The translations under genes were made by a program, and so were the position numbers. Source: Lysinibacillus macroides (GTDB lineage Bacteria; Bacillota; Bacilli; Bacillales_A; Planococcaceae). Taken from it: 64,000 bases of DNA. Positions 7,680 through 18,077 of the stretch are shown here, one piece after another; the first letter of the stretch is position 1; each line of letters opens with the position of its first letter. The notes under the pieces were generated by a model. It searched no databases, was not told the DNA's origin, and saw nothing but the letters and a program-made list of their open reading frames with translations. The stretch spans positions 253,837 through 317,836 of the forward strand of contig NZ_LGCI01000014.1 in the NCBI RefSeq assembly GCF_001281525.1, in the 5' to 3' direction.

Positions 7680-10113
7680 TCGTTTTACACAACGCGCGCA
7701 AAAAGTATTACAGCTTGCTCAGGAAGAGGCTATTCGTTGGAAGCACGAATCCATTGGTACAGAGCATATTTTATTAGGGCTTATACGTGAAGGTGGCGGG
7801 ATTGCTGCAAAAGCGTTAGAAGCTATTGATATTAGTCCTCAAAGAATTGAAGCAGGTATTGAAGAATTAGTTGGCAAAGGTAAAGAGGACGTTGGACCAA
7901 TTGTTCACTATACGCCACGTGCTAAAAAAGTGATTGAGCTTTCGGTTGATGAATCACGTAAATTAGGTCATTCTTATATTGGTACAGAGCATTTATTATT
8001 AGCGTTGATTCGTGAAGGGGAAGGTGTAGCAGCTCGTGTCTTAAATAATGCAGGTGTGGGCTTAAATAAAGCTCGTCAGCAAGTATTATTACTATTAGGC
8101 AATAACGATAATGCACAATCTGGACAACAGGCGACACAAGCTGCCAATACACCGACATTAGATAGCCTGGCACGTGATTTAACACAAATTGCACGTGAAG
8201 GCTCTTTAGACCCTGTTATTGGCCGAAGCAAGGAAATTACACGTGTTATCGAAGTATTATCGCGTCGTACAAAAAATAACCCTGTCTTAATTGGTGAACC
8301 AGGTGTTGGTAAAACAGCGATTGCTGAAGGGCTAGCACAGCAAATTATTAATAATGAAGTACCAGAAACATTAAGAGACAAACGTGTAATGACATTGGAT
8401 ATGGGCACAGTCGTTGCAGGTACAAAATATCGTGGTGAATTTGAAGATCGCTTGAAAAAAGTAATGGATGAAATTCGCCAAGCAGGCAATATTATTTTAT
8501 TTATCGATGAATTGCATACATTAATCGGTGCAGGTGGTGCAGAAGGGGCAATTGATGCCTCCAATATTTTAAAACCATCGTTAGCACGTGGCGAATTGCA
8601 ATGTATCGGTGCAACAACATTGGATGAATACCGTAAATATATTGAAAAGGATGCAGCTTTAGAGCGTCGTTTCCAGCCAATCCAGGTAGATGAGCCAACA
8701 GTAGAAGAGGCTATTCAAATTATTCAAGGCTTACGTGACCGTTATGAAGCACATCATCGTGTGAAAATTACGGATGAAGCAATTGAAGCCGCAGCTAAAA
8801 TGAGTGATCGCTATATTTCAGACCGCTTCTTACCAGATAAAGCAATTGACTTAATCGATGAAGCTGGCTCAAAAGTACGCTTACGTTCATTTGCAGTGCC
8901 ACCAAGCTTAAAGGCGCTTGAAGATAAGCTTGAAAATGTTCGCTCTGAAAAGAATGCTGCTGTATCAGGTCAAGAATTTGAAAAAGCAGCATCATTAAGA
9001 GATACAGAGCAAAAGCTGAAAGATGAAATTGAAGCAACACGCAAGAATTGGAAGGAAGAGCAAGGGAAAGCGGAATCACAAGTGACGGTGGATGATGTGG
9101 CAGCAGTTGTCTCAATGTGGACAGGAATTCCAGTATCGAAAATTGCCTCTGAAGAATCTGCAAAATTATTACATCTCGAAGAGGAGCTACACAAACGTGT
9201 TGTGGGGCAAGGAGAAGCGGTAGAAGCAATTTCTCGTGCGATTCGTCGTGCAAGAGCAGGCTTAAAAGATCCTAAACGTCCAATTGGCTCATTTATCTTC
9301 TTAGGGCCTACAGGTGTTGGTAAAACAGAGCTAGCCAGAGCGCTTGCTGAAGTAATGTTTGGCGATGAGGATGCAATGATTCGTGTTGATATGTCTGAAT
9401 ACATGGAGAAGCATTCGACTTCACGCTTAGTAGGCTCACCTCCAGGCTATGTAGGCTTCGATGATGGGGGTCAACTAACAGAGAAAGTTCGTCGCAAACC
9501 ATATTCTGTCGTTTTATTAGATGAAATTGAAAAGGCCCACCCTGATGTATTCAATATTCTATTGCAAGTGCTTGAAGATGGTCGTTTAACAGATTCTAAG
9601 GGACGTGTAGTAGACTTCCGCAATACAGTAGTCATTATGACTTCGAATGTTGGTGCGGATGCCCTTAAATACCAAAAGAGCCTTGGTTTCAATGTGGGTG
9701 GTGCAGAGTCTAAGCATAAAGACATGAAGGGGACGATGCTAGAAGAATTGAAAAAAGCATTCCGTCCAGAATTCTTAAACCGTATCGATGAAATGATTGT
9801 CTTCCATTCATTAGAAAAAGAGCATTTAAAAGAAATCATTGCGATGATGGGCAATGCATTAACGAAACGCTTAAAAGAGCAAGATATTTCGTTAGAGCTA
9901 ACAGATGCGGCACTTGAAAAAATCGCTGAGGAAGGCTATGACCCTCAATATGGTGCGCGTCCACTACGTCGTGCATTACAAAAGCAAGTAGAGGATCGCT
10001 TATCAGAGGAATTACTAAAAGGTAATGTAGAAAAAGGGAATCAAGTTGTGATTGATTATGTAGATAATGAATTTATTGTAAAGAAAAAAGAGGGAGTATC
10101 CATCTCTAAATAA
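7669..10113 (+). CDS. clpC: ClpC, AAA+ unfoldase of the ClpCP protease
   Basis: Hsp100 ATPase that unfolds arginine-phosphorylated or adaptor-bound substrates for ClpP. The 814-residue protein has an N-terminal double Clp-N repeat (1-145) and AAA-1 with Walker A GEPGVGKT (209-216) and FIDELHTL. A middle domain carries a UVR-like stretch ([16 protein letters not shown]). AAA-2 has Walker A GPTGVGKT (about 545-552), and a D2-small domain closes the protein. The start [13 protein letters not shown] matches known ClpC; GGAGAGG lies 6 nt upstream. A frame extension to 7645 has no support. A terminator follows. Confidence 0.98.
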   Translation: MMFNRFTQRAQKVLQLAQEEAIRWKHESIGTEHILLGLIREGGGIAAKALEAIDISPQRIEAGIEELVGKGKEDVGPIVHYTPRAKKVIELSVDESRKLGHSYIGTEHLLLALIREGEGVAARVLNNAGVGLNKARQQVLLLLGNNDNAQSGQQATQAANTPTLDSLARDLTQIAREGSLDPVIGRSKEITRVIEVLSRRTKNNPVLIGEPGVGKTAIAEGLAQQIINNEVPETLRDKRVMTLDMGTVVAGTKYRGEFEDRLKKVMDEIRQAGNIILFIDELHTLIGAGGAEGAIDASNILKPSLARGELQCIGATTLDEYRKYIEKDAALERRFQPIQVDEPTVEEAIQIIQGLRDRYEAHHRVKITDEAIEAAAKMSDRYISDRFLPDKAIDLIDEAGSKVRLRSFAVPPSLKALEDKLENVRSEKNAAVSGQEFEKAASLRDTEQKLKDEIEATRKNWKEEQGKAESQVTVDDVAAVVSMWTGIPVSKIASEESAKLLHLEEELHKRVVGQGEAVEAISRAIRRARAGLKDPKRPIGSFIFLGPTGVGKTELARALAEVMFGDEDAMIRVDMSEYMEKHSTSRLVGSPPGYVGFDDGGQLTEKVRRKPYSVVLLDEIEKAHPDVFNILLQVLEDGRLTDSKGRVVDFRNTVVIMTSNVGADALKYQKSLGFNVGGAESKHKDMKGTMLEELKKAFRPEFLNRIDEMIVFHSLEKEHLKEIIAMMGNALTKRLKEQDISLELTDAALEKIAEEGYDPQYGARPLRRALQKQVEDRLSEELLKGNVEKGNQVVIDYVDNEFIVKKKEGVSISK

Positions 10114-10121
10114 TTTTATGG

Positions 10122-10161
10122 AAAGACAGTGAGGCTTTAAGTGCCAAGCTGTCTTTTTTTC
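10122..10161 (+). terminator. Rho-independent terminator after clpC
   Basis: AAAGACAG pairs with CTGTCTTT around a loop of about 19 nt, followed by a T-run. It separates the clpC operon from radA by only about 40 bp, so either read-through or a very close promoter must serve radA. Confidence 0.75.
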
Positions 10162-10202
10162 TGTACAATGAATATAAGAACAAATATTCGAGGTGAAGCA
10201 AC

Positions 10203-11579
10203 TTGGCAAAGAAAAAAACGAAATTTATCTGTTCTGGCTGTGGCTATGAATCTGCAAAATGGATGGGAAGATGTCCAGGCTGTGGAGAATGGAATAAGAT
10301 GGTGGAGGAAGTTGAGGTTGTGGCAAAAGGACCTCGTGGAGCATTCCAGCATTCCGCAACGGTGACCCAAAAGGCACTGCCCATTATTCAGGTCCAGGCT
10401 ACGGAAGAGTCCCGTGTCGCAACGGAAATGAGTGAATTGAATCGCGTGCTTGGGGGAGGGATTGTGGCTGGCTCGTTAGTATTAATTGGTGGTGATCCTG
10501 GGATTGGTAAATCAACGCTTTTATTACAAGTTTCAGCATTGCTCTCGAATAAAGGGCATCGCGTGCTTTATATTTCTGGGGAGGAATCAATTCGTCAGAC
10601 AAAATTACGAGCAGAACGTTTAGGGGTAGTTTCTCAAGAGCTATATATCTATTCTGAAACGAATCTTGAATTTTTACATCAAACGATTGATGAGGTGCAG
10701 CCGAAATTTGTAATCGTCGATTCTATACAGACGATCTTCCATCCAGAGGTAACGAGTGCACCAGGCAGTGTTTCACAGGTGCGAGAATGTACAGCTGAGC
10801 TAATGCGTATAGCTAAAACAAAGGGGATTGCCATCTTTTTAGTGGGACACGTTACAAAAGAAGGACAAATTGCTGGACCACGTATTTTAGAGCATATGGT
10901 GGATACCGTATTGTATTTTGAAGGAGAAAGACATCATAACCATCGTATTTTACGAAGCCAAAAAAATCGCTTTGGCTCTACCAATGAAATTGCGATATTT
11001 GAGATGCTTCAGGGAGGTTTAAAGGAAGTTCTAAATCCTTCTGAGCTATTTTTACAGGAACGCTCACAGGGAGCTGCGGGTTCTACGATCGTGGCGTCAA
11101 TGGAGGGGACAAGACCCATTCTTGTTGAAATTCAATCTTTAGTAACGCCTACAAGCTTTAATTATCCTAAACGTATGGCAACGGGTGTTGATCAAAATCG
11201 GGTGCAGTTGCTGATGGCAGTGCTTGAAAAGCGGATGGGGCTTATGCTGCAAGCACAAGATGCATATATTAAAGTTGCTGGTGGTGTGAAATTGGACGAG
11301 CCTGCTATTGATTTAGCGGTGCTGACAAGCATTGTCTCGAGCTTTAAGGATCAAGCGGTACAAGCCACAGATTGCTTTATTGGAGAGGTCGGATTGACAG
11401 GAGAGGTACGTCGCGTATCGCGTATTGAGCAACGTGTTATTGAAGCCGCAAAGCTTGGATTTAAAAGAGCCTTTATTCCAGCATCTAATATCGGTGGATG
11501 GGATTTTCCGCAGGGTATTGAAATTGTAGGAGTAGAAACGATCAAGGATGCCTTAAAACTCTGCTTTAGAGAGCTATAA
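10203..11579 (+). CDS. radA: RadA, DNA repair/recombination ATPase
   Basis: RecA-like branch-migration helicase acting in homologous recombination. The 458-residue protein has an N-terminal C4 zinc finger (Cys10, Cys13, Cys24, Cys27) and Walker [10 protein letters not shown] (97-105). The RadA-specific KNRFG motif is at 253-257, and a C-terminal Lon-like domain covers about 290-458. The start codon is TTG, preceded by GAGGTGA. In B. subtilis disA follows radA; here a 283-bp gap and then yacL follow. Confidence 0.97.
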   Translation: MAKKKTKFICSGCGYESAKWMGRCPGCGEWNKMVEEVEVVAKGPRGAFQHSATVTQKALPIIQVQATEESRVATEMSELNRVLGGGIVAGSLVLIGGDPGIGKSTLLLQVSALLSNKGHRVLYISGEESIRQTKLRAERLGVVSQELYIYSETNLEFLHQTIDEVQPKFVIVDSIQTIFHPEVTSAPGSVSQVRECTAELMRIAKTKGIAIFLVGHVTKEGQIAGPRILEHMVDTVLYFEGERHHNHRILRSQKNRFGSTNEIAIFEMLQGGLKEVLNPSELFLQERSQGAAGSTIVASMEGTRPILVEIQSLVTPTSFNYPKRMATGVDQNRVQLLMAVLEKRMGLMLQAQDAYIKVAGGVKLDEPAIDLAVLTSIVSSFKDQAVQATDCFIGEVGLTGEVRRVSRIEQRVIEAAKLGFKRAFIPASNIGGWDFPQGIEIVGVETIKDALKLCFREL

Positions 11580-11862
11580 AGAAATCATGCATGTTGGAAA
11601 GTATTCTAACATGTATTTTCTTTCAATTTTGACCATCAAATCGGAAACTCAAGTAAAGCAATAGGCGTCCTAGAAAATACCGGATAATAGGAAGGAGGGA
11701 ATCATATTCGAAACTAATCTGAAATAGAAGTTTAGCAAATTATCTAAAGAGGTTGTGATGACTGGCAAGACTGTTAAAAATAATGTTAATTTGCTGAGTT
11801 TATAAAGGATTTTCTACAGTAAACTATGTATAATCTTAAATAACAATAGGAGGTGACAGCTT
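11580..11862. other. Gap where disA normally lies; weak hairpin and -10 box only
   Basis: In the usual Bacillus order the diadenylate cyclase gene disA lies between radA and yacL. My three-frame reading of the plus strand shows only short frames with many stops and no recognisable DisA motif. A weak hairpin (CATGTTGGA / TCTAACATG, 11589-11612) followed by TATTTTC may end radA transcription. A TATAAT at 11829-11834 could be the yacL -10 box but lacks a good -35. Confidence 0.5.
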
Positions 11863-12948
11863 GTGAAAAAATTTGTACAAATTGCCTTTTTACTGATTGG
11901 AGGAGCACTAGGCCTTGTTTTCTTACCGCCATTATACGAATTGCTTCATTTATCATCTAATCCTTGGCTAGATAATCCTTATGTATCAGTAGCATTAGGG
12001 GCACTTTTGTTGTTTACATTATCATTTGCATTTTCAGATTATTTTGTGAAGCTTATTAGCTGGATGGAAGAGGTACTATTTAAAATTCCAGTCGGAGATT
12101 TATTATTTGGTACATTAGGCTTAATCATTGGATTGATTGTAGCTTACTTTTTAGGTTTTGCTATAGGTAGTGTGCAAATTCTTGGTATTACAGAGATAGT
12201 GCCCATTATTCTATCATTTGTATTAGGGTATTTAGGCTTCCGTATAGGCTTTAGAAAAAGGGATGAATTGATACAGCTTTTTACATTACGTGGCTCTAAT
12301 GCAAAGAAAAAGGCTGCTGAAGATGCTGAAGTGCTGGAAGTACAAGGTAGCTATAAACTGCTGGACACAAGTGTTATTATCGATGGTCGTATTGCGGATA
12401 TTTCTGAAACAGGCTTTATTGAAGGGGTTTTAGTGGTCCCTCAGTTTGTACTCACAGAGCTTCAGCATATTGCGGATTCTTCTGATACATTAAAGCGTAC
12501 AAGGGGACGTCGAGGCTTAGATATTTTAAGAAAATTACAAGATGAACGTCAGACACAGGTTGAGATTACAGATGAAGACTTTGAGGATGTGCAAGAGGTA
12601 GATTTAAAATTGGTGAAGCTTGCGAAAAAAATGGGCAATGATACACAGATTGTCACAAATGATTTTAATCTTAATAAAGTGTGTGAGTTACATCATGTAA
12701 AGGTATTAAATATTAATGATTTAGCAAATGCTGTAAAGCCTGTGGTTATCCCTGGTGAGGATATGCAGGTTGTCGTGATTAAAGATGGAAAAGAGCATAA
12801 TCAAGGTGTTGCCTATTTAGACGATGGAACGATGATTGTTGTAGAGGGTGGCCGTAGCTATATTGGACAAGCGATTACAGTAACAGTTACAAGTGTACTG
12901 CAAACATCGGCTGGTCGGATGATATTTGCGAAGCCAAAGGACGATTAG
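11863..12948 (+). CDS. yacL: YacL-like membrane PIN-TRAM domain protein
   Basis: A 361-residue protein with four N-terminal membrane helices (about 5-25, 38-60, 75-100 and 107-128), a PIN nuclease-like domain (about 162-275) and a C-terminal TRAM RNA-binding domain (about 285-350). The PIN domain starts with LLDTSVIIDGRI, whose acidic residues fit the metal site, and has TNDFNLNK near its end. Its cellular role is poorly defined; a membrane-bound ribonuclease is inferred. The start is GTG with AGGAGGTGA upstream. It is followed 11 bp later by ispD. Confidence 0.93.
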   Translation: MKKFVQIAFLLIGGALGLVFLPPLYELLHLSSNPWLDNPYVSVALGALLLFTLSFAFSDYFVKLISWMEEVLFKIPVGDLLFGTLGLIIGLIVAYFLGFAIGSVQILGITEIVPIILSFVLGYLGFRIGFRKRDELIQLFTLRGSNAKKKAAEDAEVLEVQGSYKLLDTSVIIDGRIADISETGFIEGVLVVPQFVLTELQHIADSSDTLKRTRGRRGLDILRKLQDERQTQVEITDEDFEDVQEVDLKLVKLAKKMGNDTQIVTNDFNLNKVCELHHVKVLNINDLANAVKPVVIPGEDMQVVVIKDGKEHNQGVAYLDDGTMIVVEGGRSYIGQAITVTVTSVLQTSAGRMIFAKPKDD

Positions 12949-12959
12949 GATGTGAAGAG

Positions 12960-13652
12960 ATGCAATATGAAGTAGTTTTACCTGCCGCTGGTAGTGGTAA
13001 GCGTATGGGGGCAGGGCACAATAAATTATTTTTAAAGCTTTTAGAGAAACCAATTCTTATCCATACATTAGAAGTATTTCAGCAGGACACGCTGTGCACA
13101 GGTATTTGGTTAGCCGTGAAACCAGAGGAACGTCTATATATTCAAACAATGCTACAAGAATATGGTATTACGAAAGTTAAGAGCTTACCCGCTGGCGGTG
13201 TTGAACGACAGCATTCTGTTCATTCGTGTATGAAGGAAATGGAGCAGGTCGATATTGTGCTTGTCCATGATGCAGCACGCCCTTTTATTACACATGATAT
13301 TATTGCCAATCTTGTCCAAAGTGCACACACATATGGTGCAGCAATTGCAGGCGTTCGAGCGAAGGATACCATGAAAAAGGTTCGCAATGGGGTTATTGAA
13401 GAAACAGTGGATCGTGATAGCTTATGGATGATTCAGACACCACAAGCCTTCCAATACGATTTAATTGTCGAGGCAGAGGATGTGGCTGAGAAGGTAGGCT
13501 TTCTTGGTACAGATGAAGCCATGCTTGTTGAACGTCTTGGGCATGCAGTGCATATTGTAGAAAGCAACTATGAAAATGTCAAAATAACGACACAAGAGGA
13601 TTTAATATTCGGAGAAGCGATTTTGCGTAAAAGGGCTTTGGATCTGGCATAG
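12960..13652 (+). CDS. ispD: IspD, 2-C-methyl-D-erythritol 4-phosphate cytidylyltransferase
   Basis: Third step of the non-mevalonate isoprenoid pathway: joins CTP and methylerythritol phosphate. The 230-residue protein has the nucleotide-binding motif PAAGSGKRMG (8-17) with Lys22 nearby, VHDAARPF at about 102-109 and a late DEAMLVERLG stretch, all typical. It shares a transcription unit with yacL. In B. subtilis ispD and ispF adjoin; here a convergent gene separates them (1.8 kb). GAAGAG before the ATG is a weak ribosome site. Confidence 0.97.
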   Translation: MQYEVVLPAAGSGKRMGAGHNKLFLKLLEKPILIHTLEVFQQDTLCTGIWLAVKPEERLYIQTMLQEYGITKVKSLPAGGVERQHSVHSCMKEMEQVDIVLVHDAARPFITHDIIANLVQSAHTYGAAIAGVRAKDTMKKVRNGVIEETVDRDSLWMIQTPQAFQYDLIVEAEDVAEKVGFLGTDEAMLVERLGHAVHIVESNYENVKITTQEDLIFGEAILRKRALDLA

Positions 13653-13660
13653 CTTATTAA

Positions 13661-13710
13661 AAATTCCATCGAAAAGTTGTATGTAATCAACTCTTCGATG
13701 GAATTTTATT
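13661..13710. terminator. Bidirectional terminator between ispD and the SWIM gene
   Basis: A 19-bp stem with one mismatch (AAATTCCATCGAAAAGTTG against CAACTCTTCGATGGAATTT) has A-rich and T-rich flanks on opposite sides, so it can serve both converging transcripts. Confidence 0.88.
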
Positions 13711-15346
13711 ATTTTTGTATATCTTTCAATTCCTCTATAAAAGCACGTCGTTTTGGATAGGCCTGTAACAGATCTTCAATAAGCTGCTTGGCTTCCACTC
13801 TATAACCGGCTTGACGCATTTTATTAATCGAATGGCAAACATCCTGGTATTTTTTTCGATTAGAGGCTATTTTGGCTTCATTGGTAATAGTATCAATAAA
13901 TAGTGCACAGACCTCTTCATAATAATATTCTTTGATATATGGATAGTATTGTATGATGCGTTGTGGCTGTTCTTGGCAATAAGCTAACATACGTAATGTG
14001 TGTTGTTCCTCTACAATTATTTTTGGATATAAATGGGAGTTTCTGAGGTGATCTAATAGATCCTCTAAAGCTTCGGGCCATTGTTCAGTAGAATAAAGAG
14101 CCTTTAATTCCCGATAAAAGTCATAATCTCCATTTAATAATAGCTGCGAGGCCAATTGACGCATCTCTTCTGTATGTCCTAAATGCTTATGTGCAATAAA
14201 GGCATTGCTTTGCCACTTTCTTAAATTCCTTAAAGATAATTGATGTTGCTTCATTCCGTCTGTTGTTAATTGCACTACTTTTTCATAATCCCCACGATTC
14301 ATAGCGGATTGAATAAGTTGATCACGCATTTCGGCGTTACTAATATGCTGCTCTAAAAATGCTTCTACCTCTTTCTGACTATATTTTGTCTCTAATAAGT
14401 GAAGCTTAATTTGTTGTAGCATATAGTTGTTAGGTCTCGTCTCATCAGTGTTTTCTATCGATTGCAGTAGCGCTTTAAACTGCTCTTCAATTGCATCATC
14501 TACACAAAGAGGGACGCAAGCATGCAATAGAGATATTCGATATTCTGCCCAATCTTCTAATATAGGCTGCATAGCTTTGTGAATGACAAGCTGATATACG
14601 GTTTCATATTGCTCCTTTGTCCAAATCTCAACACCGTCTTGAATAGCCCAATTAATAACTGCAATACTATTATCAAGTGCTTGGCTAAAATCACCATAAG
14701 AGTCATCGCCAAATTGCCCTGCTTCGATTGTGTATTGTAGACATAAAAAGCTTAGTTCAATAGCTGTTAGATAGTTGTCATTCTCAAGCTGTTCCTCAGC
14801 CTGATGAATTGTTGTATAGATGCCTTTGAGCGCTTTTGTTGCTCGATGTTGTGGAATAAAGTTATCATGCCTGTCTTGCTCAGCTCGTAGATGATGGACA
14901 ATTAATTTTTCTGAAGCTGCTATAATATCTGTCGGCTTCATTAAGTGTATTTCCAATTCTTTTAGAAATTGAGGCGTACTTTTGCCCACTGTTAAAATTA
15001 AGTTGATTAAATTCTCCTTTGATTGTGCTACTAACAATTGCTGTAACGTGGATTGCTGTTTCTGTGATACGAGAGGTGCCTTGTTGAACTGCTCTTGTAT
15101 GGTGTATAAAACAGCAACCATATGCTTACAATCATTATCATAAGGACAATCACAATCCGCATAGGTAATATCACCATTTTCTTCAAGCTCTACATTTACA
15201 ATATAGAGGTCACTGCCTTCGACCTCAGCTTGCCAATTGTGTTCGTCAATTGCGATAACATCAATAACATATTCATTGATGAAGTAATCGTAACCACGCT
15301 GCAAAATTATTTTATTAAAGTGCTTTTCAAAAGTATGAATATTCAT
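13709..15346 (-). CDS. SWIM zinc-finger domain protein, unknown function
   Basis: A 545-residue protein with an N-terminal SWIM zinc finger (CDCPYDNDCKHM, about residues 55-66, C-x-C-xn-C-x-H). A long helical region follows with repeat-like helices that look like a TPR/HEAT-type solenoid. SWIM proteins of this kind are often encoded beside helicases, but no such neighbour is here. I choose ATG 15346 because GGTGGGGG lies just upstream; the frame extends to 15415 with a hydrophobic stretch that lacks a ribosome site. It interrupts the ispD-ispF pair on the opposite strand, suggesting insertion. Confidence 0.8.
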   Translation of the reverse strand: MNIHTFEKHFNKIILQRGYDYFINEYVIDVIAIDEHNWQAEVEGSDLYIVNVELEENGDITYADCDCPYDNDCKHMVAVLYTIQEQFNKAPLVSQKQQSTLQQLLVAQSKENLINLILTVGKSTPQFLKELEIHLMKPTDIIAASEKLIVHHLRAEQDRHDNFIPQHRATKALKGIYTTIHQAEEQLENDNYLTAIELSFLCLQYTIEAGQFGDDSYGDFSQALDNSIAVINWAIQDGVEIWTKEQYETVYQLVIHKAMQPILEDWAEYRISLLHACVPLCVDDAIEEQFKALLQSIENTDETRPNNYMLQQIKLHLLETKYSQKEVEAFLEQHISNAEMRDQLIQSAMNRGDYEKVVQLTTDGMKQHQLSLRNLRKWQSNAFIAHKHLGHTEEMRQLASQLLLNGDYDFYRELKALYSTEQWPEALEDLLDHLRNSHLYPKIIVEEQHTLRMLAYCQEQPQRIIQYYPYIKEYYYEEVCALFIDTITNEAKIASNRKKYQDVCHSINKMRQAGYRVEAKQLIEDLLQAYPKRRAFIEELKDIQK

Positions 15347-15525
15347 TGTGCCCCCACCTATTATAATTAGCGTTAAAATAAGCATATCAAAAATAGCTAG
15401 AATGTTAACCATCATGTAATGAGAATTAGTCTTAACACTTATTGCCTAGGAAATATGGTAAACTGTCTATACATAAAAAATCGTAAAGGTAGGTGAACGC
15501 TGCTACTAATAGGTGGCAGTATTAT

Positions 15526-16002
15526 ATGTTTCGAATTGGACAAGGTTTTGACGTACATGCATTTGAGGAAGGACGTCCATTAATTATTGGAGGTATTACA
15601 ATTCCGCATGAAAAAGGGCTTGTTGGACACTCGGATGCAGATGTTTTGTTACACACGGTTACAGATGCAGCACTAGGAGCAATTGGAGAAGGCGATATTG
15701 GACGTCATTTTCCAGATACAGACCCTGCATTTAAGGATGCAGATTCAGCCAAGCTATTACAACATATTTGGCAAATTGTAGAGGATAAAGGCTATGTTCT
15801 AGGGAATGTAGATTGTACAATTATGGCACAGCGCCCTAAAATGGCCCCATATATTGGGCAAATGCAAAATCGTATTGCGGAATTATTACATGCAGAGCCA
15901 TCACAAGTAAATGTCAAGGCAACAACAACAGAAAAACTAGGCTTTACTGGACGTGAGGAAGGTATAGCAGCAATGGCTACCATCCTCTTGATTAAGAAAT
16001 AA
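15526..16002 (+). CDS. ispF: IspF, 2-C-methyl-D-erythritol 2,4-cyclodiphosphate synthase
   Basis: Makes the cyclic diphosphate intermediate of the non-mevalonate isoprenoid pathway. The 158-residue protein is of standard length. Metal ligands lie in the motif GFDVHAF (Asp8, His10) and in HSDADVLLH (His42 region); the C-terminal [15 protein letters not shown] is the CDP-binding signature. The start at 15526 is chosen: AGGTGG is 9 nt upstream and the protein begins [11 protein letters not shown]. An upstream GTG in frame (15493) would add 11 unconserved residues. Confidence 0.97.
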   Translation: MFRIGQGFDVHAFEEGRPLIIGGITIPHEKGLVGHSDADVLLHTVTDAALGAIGEGDIGRHFPDTDPAFKDADSAKLLQHIWQIVEDKGYVLGNVDCTIMAQRPKMAPYIGQMQNRIAELLHAEPSQVNVKATTTEKLGFTGREEGIAAMATILLIKK

Positions 16003-16093
16003 ATAGGCGTGAACCTTGCTTTTATTTCCTATAACAGAATGGTAAAATAAACAAAGTCAATTTTTTGATCGAAAATTTAGGAGGCTTTTAATT

Positions 16094-17554
16094 ATGACGA
16101 AAGAAGTTCGTGTGCGCTATGCACCATCTCCAACAGGTTATTTACATATTGGTGGAGCGCGTACAGCATTATTCAATTATTTATATGCAAAACATCATAA
16201 CGGTAAATTTATTGTACGTATTGAGGATACAGATATTGAACGTAATATAGAGGGCGGAGAGGCATCTCAGCTAGAAAACCTCAAGTGGCTAGGTATTGAA
16301 TATGATGAATCCATTGATATTGGTGGACCTTATGCGCCTTATCGCCAAATGGAACGTCTCGATATTTATAAAGAGCACGCTGAAAAGCTTTTAGAGCAAG
16401 GCATAGCTTATAAGTGCTTCTGTTCCTCAGAAAAGCTTGAAGCATCTCGTGAAGAACAAAAAGCTAGAGGTGTAGCAGCGCCTACTTATGATGGTACATG
16501 TCGTCATTTATCGGCAGATGAAGTCGCAGCGAAAGAAGCAGCAGGTGAGCCATACACAATCCGTATGCGTGTACCTGAAAATGTAACATACGAATTTGAG
16601 GATTTAGTGCGTGGACAAGTTATATTTGAGTCTAAAGATATTGGTGACTGGGTACTTGTGAAAGCAAATGGTATTCCAACGTATAACTTTGCGGTTGTTC
16701 TCGATGATCATTTTATGGAGATCTCTCATGTTTTCCGTGGCGAAGAGCATTTATCCAATACACCAAAGCAAATGATGATTTTTGATGCATTTGGCTGGGA
16801 ACACCCAACCTTTGGTCATATGACACTAATTGTGAATGAAAGCCGCAAAAAGCTATCAAAACGTGATGAATCAATTATTCAATTTGTTACACAATATAAA
16901 GATTTAGGCTATCTTCCGGAAGCAATGTTCAACTTCTTTGCATTGCTAGGCTGGTCTCCAGAAGGGGAAGAGGAAATTTTCTCAAAAGAAGAATTGATTA
17001 AACTATTTGATGAACAACGTTTATCTAAATCACCATCTATGTTCGATAAGCAAAAATTAACATGGATGAATAATCAATATATTAAAAAATTGCCTTTGGA
17101 AGAGGTGGTGGCGTTATCATTACCACACTTGCAAAAAGCAGGTTTAGTGCCTGAGGAACTGACTACAGAGCAACATGCATGGGCAACAGATTTAATTGCA
17201 CTTTATCATGATCAAATGAGCTTTGGTGCGGAGATTGTCGAATTATCAAGCCTATTCTTTAACGATCATATTGAATATGATGAAGAAGCAAAAGCCGTTT
17301 TAGCGGGTGAACAAGTACCTGAGGTTATGACAGCATTTAAGGCACAACTTGAAGAGTTAGAAGAATTTACACCAGATACCGTAAAAGCTGCTATTAAAGC
17401 TGTGCAAAAAGCAACAGGTCATAAAGGTAAAAATCTATTTATGCCAATCCGTGTTGTAGCAACAGGGGAAACACATGGACCAGAGCTACCAAATGCAATT
17501 TGCTTAATTGGTAAAGAGAAAACGATTGATCGCGTAGAAAAGTTTGCACAATAA
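16094..17554 (+). CDS. gltX: Glutamyl-tRNA synthetase
   Basis: Class I synthetase charging tRNA-Glu (in Bacilli also tRNA-Gln, later amidated by GatCAB). The 486-residue protein has the HIGH-type motif YLHIGGA (17-23), the KMSKS-type motif KKLSKRDES (around residue 255) and a helical anticodon-binding C-terminal half. AGGAGG precedes the ATG. It lies 91 bp after ispF, and the next transcription unit begins with a T-box leader 45 bp downstream. Confidence 0.98.
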   Translation: MTKEVRVRYAPSPTGYLHIGGARTALFNYLYAKHHNGKFIVRIEDTDIERNIEGGEASQLENLKWLGIEYDESIDIGGPYAPYRQMERLDIYKEHAEKLLEQGIAYKCFCSSEKLEASREEQKARGVAAPTYDGTCRHLSADEVAAKEAAGEPYTIRMRVPENVTYEFEDLVRGQVIFESKDIGDWVLVKANGIPTYNFAVVLDDHFMEISHVFRGEEHLSNTPKQMMIFDAFGWEHPTFGHMTLIVNESRKKLSKRDESIIQFVTQYKDLGYLPEAMFNFFALLGWSPEGEEEIFSKEELIKLFDEQRLSKSPSMFDKQKLTWMNNQYIKKLPLEEVVALSLPHLQKAGLVPEELTTEQHAWATDLIALYHDQMSFGAEIVELSSLFFNDHIEYDEEAKAVLAGEQVPEVMTAFKAQLEELEEFTPDTVKAAIKAVQKATGHKGKNLFMPIRVVATGETHGPELPNAICLIGKEKTIDRVEKFAQ

Positions 17555-17565
17555 AGAGAACTTTA

Positions 17566-17593
17566 TTGACAATTAATATGTTCGTTGTAAAAT
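17566..17593 (+). promoter_or_regulatory. SigA promoter of the T-box/cysS unit
   Basis: Perfect TTGACA at 17566-17571 and TAAAAT at 17588-17593 with a 16-bp spacer, about 30 bp ahead of the T-box stem I. Confidence 0.75.
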
Positions 17594-17599
17594 GTATTT

Positions 17600-17856
17600 A
17601 CATTGAAAAAGCGTTGAGAAGGAGAAGTAAGTGGCGCATGCTCTCAAGAGAGGACCATCACCGGCTGAAAATGGTCTGAGCCTAGGCAAAACTGAAATGC
17701 ACCTTTGAGCATAAAGCTGAACATATAGTAGGCTTTATCGAGTCGTTCCCGTTAAAGGACGTTCAGAGTGGAAGGTTTTTTGCCTTCAATCAGAGTGGAA
17801 CCACGCAAATTAGGCGTCTCTGTCATTCCTTTTGGGGATGATAGGGGCGTTTTTTA
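17600..17856 (+). ncRNA. T-box riboswitch, specifier UGC (cysteine)
   Basis: A leader that reads uncharged tRNA-Cys. The invariant T-box sequence AGAGTGGAACCACGC is at 17792-17806. The specifier region reads GAAATGCACC with the UGC codon at 17698-17700, followed by the usual purine. The 3' end is a G/C-rich stem (17812-17849, GCGTCTCTGTCAT against ATGATAGGGGCG with G-U pairs) and a T-run, which forms the terminator when tRNA is charged. It controls the cysS unit, and formerly cysE. Confidence 0.95.
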
Positions 17857-17917
17857 TTTTATGAACATAAGGAGGCATAGAAAGTTAAGCAATACGATAT
17901 TTGTAACGTATAAGGAT

Positions 17918-18068
17918 TACCTGTAATTGACAGAGGTGCAGTTGTTTTAAAAGAAGTACCATCCATGCTACAGTTGTTAACATTTCTGATAACATGGGAA
18001 GAGGGCTAGATCATCAGAATATGTTCGAGAGGTAGATTGGTAAAGAAATTGAATATTTAGAAGAGGAG
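17918..18068 (+). pseudogene. cysE: Decayed 3' remnant of cysE (serine O-acetyltransferase)
   Basis: No open frame exists between the T-box terminator and cysS, but two frames carry CysE C-terminal sequence. Frame 1, from 17929, reads DRGAVVLKEVPS, matching the hexapeptide-repeat end (GAGAVVLKEVP). After a shift, from 17970, TVVNISDNMGRGLDHQNMFER then a stop and [11 protein letters not shown] match the STVVGIPGR...DHQN...LEEEI tail. B. subtilis has gltX-T-box-cysE-cysS in this order. An AGGAGG at about 17870, with no usable start after it, may be the old ribosome site. Confidence 0.8.
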
Positions 18069-18077
18069 AGGAACACA

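Noticed and set aside
8076..9854. Several antisense open frames opposite clpC (up to 162 codons)
   Set aside because: They are shadows of the conserved ClpC frame, with no ribosome sites and low-complexity composition.
11580..11862. Possible disA relic in the radA-yacL gap
   Set aside because: Reading the three plus-strand frames showed no DisA motif; a profile search would be needed before claiming a relic.
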